From: Candidatus Latescibacterota bacterium
GTDB lineage: Bacteria > Latescibacterota > UBA2968 > UBA8231
Assembly (NCBI GenBank): GCA_003529325.1
Contig: DPVW01000378.1
Coordinates: 15,166 to 28,816 of the forward strand
Direction: 5' to 3'
Length of the DNA: 13,651 bases
In this document: positions 1 through 6,774 of the stretch, piece by piece
Layout: every line of letters starts with the position of its first letter
How positions within the stretch are numbered: the first letter of the stretch is position 1
Translations under genes and position numbers: made by a program
The notes under the pieces: generated by a model
Database searches by the model: none
The model's input: only the letters and a program-made list of their open reading frames with translations
What the model was told of the DNA's origin: nothing

Positions 1-2871
1 ACCCATCACGCGGAGAGCGGTGATGTTGCCGGAAAATGTGTTGCCCACTACCTGTGCCTTGGATCGTGTCGACAGCAGCCCCACAGTGGCATCGTTGAAA
101 GTGCTGCTTCGTACGGAGGCGGTCGATACGTCGGTCAGTTCCAGACTGTTGCCGGAAAAATGGCTCATTTCCACGGAGGGGAATCCACCCTCAACCGTGA
201 GACCACCACCGAGGTTGTTGTCGAATTGTGTCGTCCACACTTCCGAGACCGTTGACTTCAGCCGCGCACCGGCTGCCAGATTGCGTGCCACCACGACCTC
301 CTCGAAGACGACCCGTTCGCTGCCATCCACTCGCAGGCCATCCTGCCGATTTCCTGTGACATTGGAGCCGTGCAGTTCGACGACACCCTCCCAGTCATCG
401 AGATCGATCCCATGCAGGCGATTGCCGTCTACCGTCGTATTCCACAGTTCGATCCGCTGGCCCCTGCCGCCCTCGGCGATCAGCCCGGAACGTGGGTCAG
501 CCGGATCAAACAGACCATTTCCGGAAATCTGCGAGTCGATGACCTGCAGACCCGCATTCTCCACGCGCACACCTTCGAATCCGTTGCCCGTCACGAGACT
601 GTTTCGCATGACCATCGTGCCAAAGCCGCTGACCCGTACCGCGTTGGTCGTGATCGTGTTCAGTGCAACCCGATCAAGGCTGGCATCGTTGAACAGCGTC
701 AGACGGAGACCGGTTACCAGACGATTCAACTTGCTGTCAACGAGTCGGAATCCATCGACGACGTCTCCCGCGAAACCAACCCCCGCCATGGTCAGCGTCA
801 GCCACTCTGCGTCGACCGTACCACCACCGACAAGCTGGACGCCAAACCACAATTGCGTCTGATCTCTGGAATCGACGGTGAATTCCGCTGGCGCTCCAGC
901 GCTACCCCGCACGACGAGATCTCCCTCTACGAGCAGTTCCGTAAAGCCTGGACTCCCCCCTCGGAACGACAGGTCCTGCGCCTTGAACCGAACCTGAGCC
1001 CCAGCATCGACGAACAGTTCTGCGCCAGCCGGCACGATGACGTCCCATGGAATCGATCGTGTTCCCGTCCAGGTGGTACGACCCGGTGGCAGACGAGCGC
1101 GAATCAGCCCGAGTTGACTGCCCTGCAGCAGCAGCCCCCCCTGCTCGACCACCGCCTCGAGACCGACACTGCCAGCCCCTGGCAACAAGATACCCAGCCA
1201 TTGCCTGCCGGCAGCGCCGAGACGACCGATACGTACCGGGTCACTCGCCGTGCCATCGACGATGAGCTCTCCATAGACGATGAATTCGCCACGCGTCGGA
1301 TCGAAACCGGCGGCACGGGCATCCCCAGAGTTGAAACTCACCTGCGTACCGGCTGCCAGTGTGAGTGTGGCGCCAGGCTCGATGACGATATCTCCATCGA
1401 GGAGGACGTTACCCGTCCAGGTGGTATCACTCGAGATGTTGCCCGTCACAGGTTGGCGTAACAACACATCGAGTCCCATCCGTCCCCCACCGAGGGCGGT
1501 GATATTCTCCAGTACCATGCCCAACAAGACACCACGACCGCCGCCAGCGTGACCGCGAGTGCCGGGATTCGTATCCCAGGCGAATCGTCGGTGGCTGACA
1601 CCATCGAAAGGATCGGTGGCGTCCCCTTCGTTGCCATTGTGGGCCGCGGCGTAAGCGGCATCACGAGCCCAGAAATCGAGATTGTCACCACCACCCACCG
1701 GATCTGGCGATGCCCCGGGGAAACCACGATCACCGAACAGACCGTCGGCGCACACCAGGTCGACCTGCTTGTGGCGTTCTTCGTCGTTGTCCGACCACTC
1801 GTCCACATGCCACACCAGAAGCCCACCACCAGGGATGTTGCGATTGTAGTAGCTGTCGGTGGACTGCCGATTTTCGACAAGGAAGTATTCGTCCTCCGTC
1901 AGCAGAATCTTCAGCACACGTCCACCGCGGTCGATCGGTTCAAGGATTATCCCCGTACGGCTCTGAGTGATCAACTCCAGACGTGAATTCTCTTCGCCCA
2001 GCCAACCGAGTTCGGCGAGCGACCAGGCGCTGAAGGCGTTGGGTCCGTCTTCGACACCCCAACCCAACGTACCCAGCCCCATCAGCCCCCAATTGCCGAT
2101 GCCCGCCGAGTCCTCCACCGGGTCGAGCTGGCCATCCGCCGTCACCGAGGATTGATCGAACAGATCGGGCAACCCGAGTACATGGGCAAACTCGTGGCAC
2201 ATGGTCGCTGCCGTCACCGTGAACACGTGTCCTCGTTGCGTGGTGCCACCAAAACCGGAATACTGGCTGCGCACGCGGATCAAGCCACCACCGGCGGCGG
2301 CATCGTCGGTGAGGAAGTCGGTGCTCAGTCCGAGACTGGCCAGACCGGTGGCACCGCCGATGAGAAAGTCGCGGGGCACGGTGAGCAGGTTGATGAAGAC
2401 GACGTCGACATAACCGTCGTCATCCCCTGAATTCGGCACGCCGTCAGGACCATCATTGTCAAAGCGACCCATGTCGACGTCGGCGTCGGCCTGCTCGAGG
2501 ATCTCGAGATTGAAGCGGGCAAACTGGCCAAGTGTACCCGGCGTACGTGCGATATAGGCCGAAGCGGGTAATCGCGACGCGTAGCGCTTGGGCAGCACCT
2601 GGCCGCCGACACGTAATCGTCCTGCGGACATCTCATTGTAGAAGTGGGTGAAACTACCCTCAACATCGGGGGAGAACAGATCATCCGCCCAGGGTGGTTT
2701 GCTGAAGTCGCCCGGCGCCTCGTCGGCAAAACGCGCAAAGATCACCAGCGTATTGTACGTGCCGGTTGTCTCTCCATCACTCTGTGCCGAGACTGGCTCC
2801 GCTACACAGAGGCCAGCCCCGAGGCAGAGTACGACGACTCGCCGGACGAAAAACCGCGTGATACGGCGCAC
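1..2871 (-). CDS. Secreted M6-family zinc metalloprotease with C-terminal parallel beta-helix (3' end off the window)
   Basis: This frame is open from a GTG at 2871 through the left edge (957 codons, no stop); I translated it by hand. Residues 1-30 form a signal peptide: MRRITRFFVRR, a hydrophobic VVVLCLGAGLCVA, then PVSAQ. The peptidase domain begins near residue 38 (TYNTLVIFARF). It has an Asp-rich loop (DNDGPDGVPNSGDDDG, from residue 138), the zinc motif HEFAH at 226-230 followed by VLGLPDLFD, then GNWGLMG, and GGGLLVWHVDE ending near 358. These are hallmarks of M6 (immune inhibitor A-like) proteases. After about residue 478 come two related modules, each opening with TTWTG (483 and 599), then Asn/Gly-rich coils such as VTGNGFEGVRVENA and FSGNITALRV, typical of right-handed parallel beta-helices. 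It probably acts outside the cell or on its surface. No Shine-Dalgarno is visible; the start follows the upstream ORF stop as TAAGTG, suggesting translational coupling. Family call firm; substrate unknown. Confidence 0.9.
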   Translation of the reverse strand, partial: MRRITRFFVRRVVVLCLGAGLCVAEPVSAQSDGETTGTYNTLVIFARFADEAPGDFSKPPWADDLFSPDVEGSFTHFYNEMSAGRLRVGGQVLPKRYASRLPASAYIARTPGTLGQFARFNLEILEQADADVDMGRFDNDGPDGVPNSGDDDGYVDVVFINLLTVPRDFLIGGATGLASLGLSTDFLTDDAAAGGGLIRVRSQYSGFGGTTQRGHVFTVTAATMCHEFAHVLGLPDLFDQSSVTADGQLDPVEDSAGIGNWGLMGLGTLGWGVEDGPNAFSAWSLAELGWLGEENSRLELITQSRTGIILEPIDRGGRVLKILLTEDEYFLVENRQSTDSYYNRNIPGGGLLVWHVDEWSDNDEERHKQVDLVCADGLFGDRGFPGASPDPVGGGDNLDFWARDAAYAAAHNGNEGDATDPFDGVSHRRFAWDTNPGTRGHAGGGRGVLLGMVLENITALGGGRMGLDVLLRQPVTGNISSDTTWTGNVLLDGDIVIEPGATLTLAAGTQVSFNSGDARAAGFDPTRGEFIVYGELIVDGTASDPVRIGRLGAAGRQWLGILLPGAGSVGLEAVVEQGGLLLQGSQLGLIRARLPPGRTTWTGTRSIPWDVIVPAGAELFVDAGAQVRFKAQDLSFRGGSPGFTELLVEGDLVVRGSAGAPAEFTVDSRDQTQLWFGVQLVGGGTVDAEWLTLTMAGVGFAGDVVDGFRLVDSKLNRLVTGLRLTLFNDASLDRVALNTITTNAVRVSGFGTMVMRNSLVTGNGFEGVRVENAGLQVIDSQISGNGLFDPADPRSGLIAEGGRGQRIELWNTTVDGNRLHGIDLDDWEGVVELHGSNVTGNRQDGLRVDGSERVVFEEVVVARNLAAGARLKSTVSEVWTTQFDNNLGGGLTVEGGFPSVEMSHFSGNSLELTDVSTASVRSSTFNDATVGLLSTRSKAQVVGNTFSGNITALRVMG

Positions 2872-3396
2872 TTAGCCGATAAAATCGAAGGCGGAGCGGG
2901 TGGTCGCAGCCTGACCAAAGCCGCCAAGGGAGCGACTCGAACTCGATGCACTCAACAGCAGGCGACTACTGTTGTCGTTGCCGGTCAGTGCAGTGCGCAA
3001 CCCGGAAAGCTGGGCGTTGGCACGATGAAGCGACGTCAGCGACGAGATGCCGCCGGAAGATTGTATCCCGCCGCTTCCGCCTACGCGGAGGGCGTTGAGG
3101 GGGCTCGATGGTCTGACTTGGCCGCGGAGCCGCAGGACCAGCCCCTGACCGGAGTTGGATAAACCGAACAGTGATGAGCTGCGGCGACCACCATCTGACT
3201 GCAGCGGTCCAGAGCTGAACTGCTGGACTCCGGTTGAGGTATCACGCAGTGCGGACAGACTCTGGCCGTCCTGGACGCGAGCACTCCCACCCTCCTTGGC
3301 CTTGCGGCTTGCGGCTAGGGCAGCAAGTCCGAAACGGCGGTTCTGTCCCACACGATCGGCAGAGGCGGCATCAGAAGTGTTGGTTGGCTCGAGCAT
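2872..3396 (-). CDS. Hypothetical Ser/Gly/Leu-rich protein, 174 aa
   Basis: I do not recognise a family. The predicted protein is about 19% serine and rich in Gly, Leu and Arg, with loose recurring SS-x-SL and SGL blocks. It has no evident signal peptide, membrane segment or cysteine. The start ATG at 3396 has no Shine-Dalgarno and sits immediately after a small hairpin (3398-3414). Two observations favour a real gene. It fills the space between pafA and the M6 protease on the same strand, and its TAA stop (2874-2872) directly precedes the protease GTG, which itself lacks a ribosome site. Against it, the low-complexity composition could come from a non-coding GC-rich stretch, and it is in the same frame as the protease, so it could be a degenerate 5' extension. 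Function unknown. Confidence 0.45.
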   Translation of the reverse strand: MLEPTNTSDAASADRVGQNRRFGLAALAASRKAKEGGSARVQDGQSLSALRDTSTGVQQFSSGPLQSDGGRRSSSLFGLSNSGQGLVLRLRGQVRPSSPLNALRVGGSGGIQSSGGISSLTSLHRANAQLSGLRTALTGNDNSSRLLLSASSSSRSLGGFGQAATTRSAFDFIG

Positions 3397-3397
3397 A

Positions 3398-3414
3398 TAT
3401 CTGCTACACAGATA
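3398..3414 (-). repeat. Small inverted repeat just upstream of the Ser-rich ORF
   Basis: TATCTG and CAGATA form a perfect 6-bp stem around a 5-nt loop, ending one base before the ATG of the downstream ORF. On the transcript it would form a weak hairpin next to the start codon. It could also be a protein-binding half-site pair. No T-tract follows, so it is not a terminator. Confidence 0.35.
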
Positions 3415-3446
3415 GTTACGCGCCCTAGGGAGGTCCGGTTGAAATC

Positions 3447-3475
3447 AATGTACGGAGGTCACCTACCTCGATCAA
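3447..3475 (-). promoter_or_regulatory. Candidate sigma70-like promoter downstream of pafA
   Basis: Read on the minus strand, TTGATC (3475-3470, overlapping the pafA stop) and TACATT (3452-3447) are separated by 17 nt. This could start transcription of the Ser-rich ORF and the M6 protease independently of the proteasome operon. Each hexamer matches the consensus only partly, so chance is a real alternative. Confidence 0.3.
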
Positions 3476-4926
3476 GGCACTTTTTTCCCTTTTTCCCCGG
3501 TGCTCTCCGGTGGCCCGAGATCTGAGGGTTGACCACACTCTTTGATAAATGCCTCTGTCTCGGCTTCGTAGATCAGGAAGGGGTCGTCGAGATTCAGGTA
3601 TTTTTCGTCCTCGACATAGATGGAGTCCCAGTCGATGACGTAGCGCGATTTGTGCCCTGCCAGGGCCCGCATCACCGTCGACCGTGCCCGTGCCCTCGTA
3701 TCCGCCGGTGGCTTGAGGATGGCTTCCTTGATCTGCTCCTCGTCGACGACACCCCGCACGATTCCGCGTCGACGCAGGTCATGGTACAGTCCACGCTCCG
3801 GATTCAGGTTGTGGTATTCCAGGTCCAGGGACTGGATCCATGGATCGTTCCACTCGAGCCCCTCTTCCTCGATAAACGTCTCGAGCAGCCATTTCTTCGT
3901 CACCCAGTCGATTCGATCGACGAGGGCCATGGGATCGTGGGCCAGGGCGTCGAGCACCAGACGCCATTCATCCAGCACCCAGTCTCCCTCCGGATCTTTG
4001 CCACGCAGATACGTCTCTGCAAGACGTAGATATTGTCGTTGGATCTCCAACGCCGTCGTGAAACTGCCATCCTCGAGTTGTACCTCCCACTTGCAGGTGA
4101 GATCTCGTGAGATGTCACGAATCGCCTGCACGGGATCGAGCAGACTCACATCGGGGACAATGCGTTCCTCCAGCAATTCCAACATCAACGCCGTCGTCCC
4201 CACCTTCAGCGCCGTGGCGTATTCGGACATGTTGGAGTCGCCCACGAGCAGATGCAGGCGACGGTAGAGACCCCAGTCGGCGAGTGGCTCGTCGCGGGTA
4301 TTGATGATGGCCCGGCTGAACTGAATCCACTGATAGATTTCGGTGACGATGTGATCCGCTCGCTGGGAGATCTGATACGTCACCTCCCCTTCCTCGCCGC
4401 TGCCGTATTCGAAGATGTCGGTGTGGCAGCCGACGCGCCCCGAGCCGGCAAAGATCTGGCGACTGACGAAAAATGGCAGGATCGCCGGTAGCAGAACCTG
4501 CGAAAATGGGACATCACGGCGGACCAGGTAGTTTTCGTGACAACCGAAAGTGGCCCCCGTGTAGTGATCGATATTGTTCTTGAAAAAACCGGCTTCCTCC
4601 GCCAGGCCGAGTTGGTCGAGTGCTCGTTGGACGATCACATCACCGGCACGATCGGAGGCGACGAGGTCGAACAGGCCGCGACACTCGGGCGTGGCGTACT
4701 CGATGTGCCCCATGTCGATGTAGATCCGTCCGCCATTAAAGAGGAAACCACCATTGCCGGGGGGTTCATCTCGGCCGCGATAGTGGATATCGACGATGCC
4801 GAGATTTTCACGGTAGAATACCGTGTCCTTCGTCTTTACCGAGATAAAGTCGGGGCTGAGAAAGGGATCGGAATCAGGCGGCATGCAGCCGAACTCGGTC
4901 TCGAGGCCGTAGATGCGGGTACGCAT
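3472..4926 (-). CDS. pafA: Pup--protein ligase PafA
   Basis: PafA activates the C-terminal Glu of Pup with ATP and joins it to substrate lysines through an isopeptide bond; it belongs to the glutamine-synthetase-like carboxylate-amine ligase fold. This 484-aa protein starts with RIYGLETEFG (4-13), whose Glu9 region binds ATP/Mg. It carries YIDMGHIEYATPE (69-81) with the catalytic-type Asp71, FGCHENYL (127-134), NTRDEPLAD (209-217) and RRLHLLVGDSNMSEYATALK (222-241), all family signatures shared with Dop. It lacks the longer insertion seen before the catalytic Asp in the Dop here, which separates ligase from depupylase. It is the last gene of the operon, 21 nt after prcA; no strong Shine-Dalgarno is seen before the ATG. 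The C-terminal tail is short and Lys-rich (GEKGKKVP). It is somewhat longer than mycobacterial PafA (about 450 aa). Confidence 0.95.
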   Translation of the reverse strand: MRTRIYGLETEFGCMPPDSDPFLSPDFISVKTKDTVFYRENLGIVDIHYRGRDEPPGNGGFLFNGGRIYIDMGHIEYATPECRGLFDLVASDRAGDVIVQRALDQLGLAEEAGFFKNNIDHYTGATFGCHENYLVRRDVPFSQVLLPAILPFFVSRQIFAGSGRVGCHTDIFEYGSGEEGEVTYQISQRADHIVTEIYQWIQFSRAIINTRDEPLADWGLYRRLHLLVGDSNMSEYATALKVGTTALMLELLEERIVPDVSLLDPVQAIRDISRDLTCKWEVQLEDGSFTTALEIQRQYLRLAETYLRGKDPEGDWVLDEWRLVLDALAHDPMALVDRIDWVTKKWLLETFIEEEGLEWNDPWIQSLDLEYHNLNPERGLYHDLRRRGIVRGVVDEEQIKEAILKPPADTRARARSTVMRALAGHKSRYVIDWDSIYVEDEKYLNLDDPFLIYEAETEAFIKECGQPSDLGPPESTGEKGKKVP

Positions 4927-4947
4927 GAGAATGCGGCACGGCCGCCG

Positions 4948-5727
4948 TTAGCGGAACTGCGCCAGTGCTCCTTCGAGGTCGGCCTCGGTCAACAGACGGA
5001 ATTTCGTTTTCGTCGGCAGTGTGCGATCAAGGACGGCCGCCTCGATACGCCCGGCGTCGAGAGCGCCGCCAATCGCGGCCACCACGTCCTCGTCGGTGAT
5101 GGGTCGGTCTGCCTCCAGCTCTTCCTCCGCATCTTCTCGTTCTGCCTGAATCCGACCCGCCGCCCAGGCATCGAGAGCCCGGGACAGCGCCTCTTCCAGA
5201 GAGACCTGGCGATCGTCGTCCTTCCCAAGGCGGGCGAGAATTGCCTCGGCGCTGTCGGCGGTTCCGGCGATGGCGGCGGCGGCAGCCGAGGATGAAAACG
5301 AACCATCGGCATCGATCGTGTAGAATGTCTCGAGTGGATCGGATGGGTCCAGTTCGGCAACCACCATGCGGGCGATGAATGGGGAGCGGAAGATCTCGTC
5401 GAAGGCGGCCTTCATGAGTGGCCCCAGGCCAAAGGCGACGAGACGTTGCAGAGATACATCACTCGCCGACAGATTGAATGCCTCCACGTGGGCGATGTCG
5501 ATGATGGCCTTGCGCAGTTTCTCGATATCGGCGGGATGACCGACACCGGCGGAGGCGACCTGATTGTATACCTCGAACAACTTGCGCGGTCCGGGCGTGG
5601 AGGTCAGCAGCAAGACGCCGGCGGCGTAGGCGACACCGACGACGGGACTGGCCCCCTCGAGTTGGTCCTCCAGATAGTCGCGCCGATTGCGGATCGCATC
5701 GACCCACCGATAGGGTTCATCCAGCAT
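4948..5727 (-). CDS. prcA: Proteasome subunit alpha (PrcA)
   Basis: PrcA forms the outer heptameric rings of the 20S core, gates the entry pore and receives the Mpa ATPase. The 259-aa product resembles bacterial alpha subunits: an N-terminal helix (YRWVDAIRNRRDYLED), then SPVVGVAYAAGVLLLT, equivalent to the first strands of the Ntn fold, LFEVYNQVASAGVGHPADIEKLR, and a later FYTIDADGSFSS segment. As expected for an alpha subunit there is no N-terminal Thr nucleophile and no propeptide. The region around residues 197-210 is strongly acidic (EREDAEEELEADR). The start ATG at 5727 has GAAGGA about 8 nt upstream. It lies 27 nt after prcB and 21 nt before pafA, in the conserved prcB-prcA-pafA order. 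Sequence identity to actinobacterial PrcA looks low, so the call rests on fold motifs plus position. Confidence 0.92.
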   Translation of the reverse strand: MLDEPYRWVDAIRNRRDYLEDQLEGASPVVGVAYAAGVLLLTSTPGPRKLFEVYNQVASAGVGHPADIEKLRKAIIDIAHVEAFNLSASDVSLQRLVAFGLGPLMKAAFDEIFRSPFIARMVVAELDPSDPLETFYTIDADGSFSSSAAAAAIAGTADSAEAILARLGKDDDRQVSLEEALSRALDAWAAGRIQAEREDAEEELEADRPITDEDVVAAIGGALDAGRIEAAVLDRTLPTKTKFRLLTEADLEGALAQFR

Positions 5728-5754
5728 GGCCGGTATCCTTCAAGCATCGGCGCA

Positions 5755-6552
5755 TCAGCTACCTACCTGCAGGCTGCTATAGTGCGTTGCCAGATCCGCT
5801 TCGGGAATGTCGGTGATGCCATCGCCGGTGACGCGCATGACTTGCGGATAGATCGCCGCCGTGGACTTGAAGCCCCCTGTCGCCGTATCAAATTCTGCTG
5901 CCGTTTCGAGCATCTGCAGTACGAGTCGGAGGGCATCTGACTCGTCACGCTCGGCAAATGGCCGTTCCCAACGATTGAGAAAATAGAGCGCCCCGCGAAT
6001 GATGGGAGATCCGGAACCTGTCGTGCAAAAATCGACGGTCTCGAAGTTGGCCCCGAGCACATCGTAAAAGTAGATGTGGCCTCCTGCCTGGGGACCGCTG
6101 ACTTCATGAGTGATGTAGATGGGAACGACGGCGCCGATGCCCTGCAGCGCCATCGGCAGATTGTCCTTCAACAGACGCGACAACGTCCGCAGGCGACCAT
6201 CGAGGCTCAATTCCTGCAACTGGGTGCGGCGATAATGCTGAAAAGAGATCTCCAGCAGACGGGCGATTTCATAGGCATTTGCTGGGGACCCGGACAAGGC
6301 CAGCACGGAACGGTCATCGACGGAAAGCACCTTGGCGGCGCGATCATAGACGACGACATTGCCCGCCGTGGCGCGGCGATCCCCGGCGACGAGGACACCA
6401 TCGCGGTAGCGCAAGGCCAGAATCGTCGTCCCTTCGGTCTGCGCCCCGGGTGGTCCGACTCGTTCGGTGTCGAATCCGGACGCTACCTGGGGCGAGGGCA
6501 GTTGCCCCCGCTCTTTCAGGATACTGAGGAAGTCGCCGCTGTCGTCTAGCAA
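5755..6552 (-). CDS. prcB: Proteasome subunit beta (PrcB), Thr-protease with propeptide
   Basis: PrcB is the catalytic N-terminal-nucleophile subunit of the inner 20S rings. The 265-aa precursor has a 41-residue propeptide that should be cleaved autocatalytically at EG|TTILALRY, exposing Thr42. In mature numbering the catalytic Asp17 is Asp58 (VAGDRRAT) and Lys33 is Lys74 (RAAKVLSV). A GSG motif lies at 179-181, and the family's DTATGG segment at 222-227. The start is a TTG at 6552: AGGAG lies 4 nt upstream at 6561-6557 and no ATG or GTG gives a better N-terminus. It follows pup by 21 nt, so Pup and the protease that uses it are co-transcribed. All active-site residues are intact. Confidence 0.95.
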   Translation of the reverse strand: MLDDSGDFLSILKERGQLPSPQVASGFDTERVGPPGAQTEGTTILALRYRDGVLVAGDRRATAGNVVVYDRAAKVLSVDDRSVLALSGSPANAYEIARLLEISFQHYRRTQLQELSLDGRLRTLSRLLKDNLPMALQGIGAVVPIYITHEVSGPQAGGHIYFYDVLGANFETVDFCTTGSGSPIIRGALYFLNRWERPFAERDESDALRLVLQMLETAAEFDTATGGFKSTAAIYPQVMRVTGDGITDIPEADLATHYSSLQVGS

Positions 6553-6556
6553 GTGT

Positions 6557-6561
6557 CTCCT
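6557..6561 (-). promoter_or_regulatory. Shine-Dalgarno deciding the TTG start of prcB
   Basis: AGGAG reads on the minus strand 4 nt before TTG 6552. The context AGGAGACACTTG closely parallels the pup site AAAGGAGACACCATG, which supports a real TTG start. Confidence 0.7.
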
Positions 6562-6573
6562 GGACGCCGTGAT

Positions 6574-6762
6574 CTATTGGCCCGTGCGCTGACGATACCG
6601 TCGCGCCTGGTTGGGATCAACCTTACGCATACGCCTGAGCAGGTCATCCGTGTTTGGCCGTTCCTCCTTCGGCCGCCGTGGGCCGGATTCATCATTGCTG
6701 TCGTCACCGCTGTCGACTGGGCCTTTCGGCCGTGGCGCACGGTCACGCATCTCGAGACTCAT
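6574..6762 (-). CDS. pup: Prokaryotic ubiquitin-like protein, UBact/Pup type
   Basis: This 62-aa protein is the modifier attached to proteins to mark them for the proteasome. The N-terminal half is disordered and mixed in charge (PKGPVDSGDDSNDESG). The second half, NTDDLLRRMRKVDPNQARR then YRQRTGQ, contains the DDLL helix start and ends in Gly-Gln. The terminal Gln means Dop must deamidate it to Glu before ligation. The basic, Arg-rich C-terminal part and RYRQRTGQ ending match my memory of UBact proteins of Gram-negative phyla, not the acidic actinobacterial Pup ending in KGGQ. Lysines 13, 32 and 47 could accept Pup chains. The ATG at 6762 overlaps the dop stop as ATGA and has a strong AAAGGAG 5 nt upstream; Met5 is a weaker alternative start. 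It sits between dop and prcB, the standard place for pup. Confidence 0.95.
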   Translation of the reverse strand: MSLEMRDRAPRPKGPVDSGDDSNDESGPRRPKEERPNTDDLLRRMRKVDPNQARRYRQRTGQ

Positions 6763-6774
6763 GGTGTCTCCTTT
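6759..6774 (-). promoter_or_regulatory. dop-pup ATGA overlap with strong Shine-Dalgarno for pup
   Basis: On the minus strand AAAGGAG (6774-6768) is followed after 5 nt by ATGA (6762-6759), where the pup ATG and the dop TGA overlap. This is the strongest ribosome site in the cluster and should give coupled but high-level translation of Pup, which is needed in excess over its enzymes. Confidence 0.75.

Noticed and set aside
20..862. 280-codon plus-strand frame, Ser/Thr/Pro/Arg-rich
   Set aside because: Antisense shadow of the same protease gene; composition is typical of the complementary strand of a GC-rich coding region.
370..1461. 363-codon open frame on the plus strand
   Set aside because: It lies fully antisense to the M6/beta-helix gene, its product is low in hydrophobic pattern and has no family motif, while the minus frame shows clear protease and beta-helix motifs.
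3472..3500. A-rich GGGAAAAAAG run at the end of pafA as a slippery frameshift site
   Set aside because: The A-run is not in the phase needed for a standard slippery heptamer, and the zero frame ends in a normal stop a few codons later.
4537..5295. 252-codon plus-strand frame across the prcA-pafA junction
   Set aside because: It spans two well-supported minus-strand genes and has no recognisable domain.
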